This document shows positions 63,191 through 64,000 of a DNA stretch of 64,000 nucleotides, in pieces. The first letter of the stretch is position 1, and each line of letters starts with the position of its first letter. The notes beneath the pieces were generated by a model. That model worked only from the letters and a program-made list of their open reading frames with translations. It was not told where the DNA came from and did not search any database. Origin of the DNA: Ignavibacteria bacterium (GTDB lineage: Bacteria > Bacteroidota > Ignavibacteria > Ignavibacteriales > Ignavibacteriaceae); contig JAJTBZ010000097.1 in assembly GCA_021286645.1 (NCBI GenBank), forward strand, positions 124,001 to 188,000, read 5' to 3'. The translations under genes and the position numbers were made by a program.

Positions 63191-64000
63191 ATGGAATCCG
63201 ATTCTGATAAATCCCTTTTCGCGCTATTGTATGATAACGTATCTGACGGGGTTGTTGTAACAGATACCCAAGGAAAAATACAATATGCAAATAAAGTAAT
63301 ATATGCTTTAACTGATCCGGCGTGTATGCAACCCGGCACGGACATATCGATATTTTTCACCCATCATGGTATTATCAGCGAAGGAGTATTTGACCCGGAT
63401 ATTCAGGAAAACACAAGCAGATTATATCCTGCTGATTTTGTAATACATGGCAACGTGTATAAACTGGCAATTTCCTCCCTTCAATTAAACGGGAATAGTA
63501 TTCGCATATACACGCTGCATGTACCGGATTATAGTAACGCGCTCCGTTCGTATATTCTCCATCATCGTGAATTTTATGAATTTATTGCCGCATCTTTGCA
63601 TGAAGTAGTTTACTATTTCGATTACCTGTCGAATACATATTTGTATATGAGCAGGAATATCGAAGACCTGATTGGCTATTCTGTCGATGAGGTTAACACA
63701 ATGGGTATGCATAAGCTCATAAAAAAAATTGAAAAAGTTGGCGGTGCCGATCTTGCAAAAAATCTGCAACAAGTGCATCCGCAGGCTGGAAGTGTTATAG
63801 TAAACGAATACTTGATGCGAACCCGGGACGGGGGTACCCGTTGGTGTGAAGAAAAAGGATGCAAAATAAAAGATCAGCAGGGTAGACTGATTGGCCAGTT
63901 TGGCACACTACGGGATATTTCGAAAGAAAAAAGTATATTCTCTGCATTGCGTGATACCGAGTTTAACCTGAAAAGCCTTCTCGATTATACGCCAATCGGA
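63191..64000 (+). CDS. PAS-domain sensor protein (3' end outside window)
   Basis: The frame opens with ATG at 63191 and runs to the window edge without a stop (270 codons). The first 70 residues are a PAS-like domain opening LLYDNVSDGVVVTDTQGKIQ. A second PAS domain (about 140-250) has MSRNIEDLIGYSVDEVNTM and TRDGGTRWCEEKGCKIKD, ending FGTLRDISKEK with the usual PAC-type end. A third PAS domain seems to begin at the edge (SLLDYTPIG). No membrane segment is visible in this part. It is probably the N-terminal part of a sensor kinase or cyclase. Confidence 0.8.
   Translation, partial: MESDSDKSLFALLYDNVSDGVVVTDTQGKIQYANKVIYALTDPACMQPGTDISIFFTHHGIISEGVFDPDIQENTSRLYPADFVIHGNVYKLAISSLQLNGNSIRIYTLHVPDYSNALRSYILHHREFYEFIAASLHEVVYYFDYLSNTYLYMSRNIEDLIGYSVDEVNTMGMHKLIKKIEKVGGADLAKNLQQVHPQAGSVIVNEYLMRTRDGGTRWCEEKGCKIKDQQGRLIGQFGTLRDISKEKSIFSALRDTEFNLKSLLDYTPIG

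Overview
The window looks like a chromosomal segment of a Gram-negative bacterium of the Bacteroidota/Chlorobi superphylum, most likely close to Ignavibacteria or a related FCB lineage. The evidence is protein style, not a database match. Three secreted proteins end in the NYPNPFNP-type C-terminal sorting domain used by the type IX secretion system (T9SS). RecQ carries the extra C-terminal helix-turn-helix seen in that group. A cbb3 oxidase has fused CcoN and CcoO, and there is a TPR lipoprotein / DUF4292 lipoprotein / EnvC triad. Base composition is moderate, Shine-Dalgarno-like sites precede many starts, and intrinsic terminators separate many units. No phage, insertion sequence, CRISPR array or integrase was seen; this is ordinary chromosome with dense, mostly housekeeping and envelope genes.

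Layout. 1-1143 (minus): an ECF sigma factor, a 94-residue single-span membrane protein and a membrane-anchored Spy/CpxP/CnrX-like sensor cut by the window edge; together they resemble the CnrH/CnrY/CnrX metal-response module. 1342-5169: rhomboid protease, DUF4296-like protein, RecQ. 5252-6449: MarR regulator and pirin. 6506-11587 (minus): a T9SS-sorted protein and the envelope triad (TPR lipoprotein, DUF4292 lipoprotein, EnvC-like amidase activator). 11765-15866: ATP-grasp enzyme, Ig-like membrane protein, TetR regulator, SurA/PpiD-type foldase. 16091-17712: aroK-aroB. 17793-19910: nine-heme cytochrome with a T9SS tail. 20139-29835: MFS transporter, GHL10 glycosidase, an MqnA-like protein of unknown role, aminotransferase, aldo/keto reductase, coaD and a large hybrid histidine kinase. 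30082-33795: secreted GH57-type protein and a NUDIX hydrolase.

33797-42373 (minus) is a complete cbb3 cytochrome oxidase locus in two units: ccoI-ccoS-ccoNO-ccoQ-ccoP, a terminator, then ccoG-ccoH-SafE. It provides a high-affinity terminal oxidase and its copper/heme assembly factors. 42580-48655: ZIP metal transporter, tRNA-Ser(CGA), a secreted isochorismatase-family hydrolase, a small membrane protein, a lipoprotein phosphoesterase with a coupled barrel-like protein, then a tyrosine phenol-lyase-type enzyme with an Lrp/AsnC regulator. Between the phosphoesterase and the lyase lies an undeclared 40-codon reading frame with a strong ribosome binding site, a candidate regulatory leader peptide.

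48905-56680 is a full kdpABCDE potassium-uptake operon with an 11-bp tandem repeat upstream that fits an OmpR-family (KdpE) site. 56721-62117 (minus) is a very large secreted endonuclease I family protein with an internally duplicated 350-residue block and a dockerin-like C-terminus. The window ends with an acyl-ACP thioesterase and the start of a PAS-domain sensor protein.

The most interesting signals are the leader peptide candidate before the lyase, the nine-heme cytochrome with a secretion tail, the CnrHYX-like module with a 10-base homopolymer inside the sensor gene, the 1050-bp duplication, and the KdpE-like repeat. None is proven from sequence alone.
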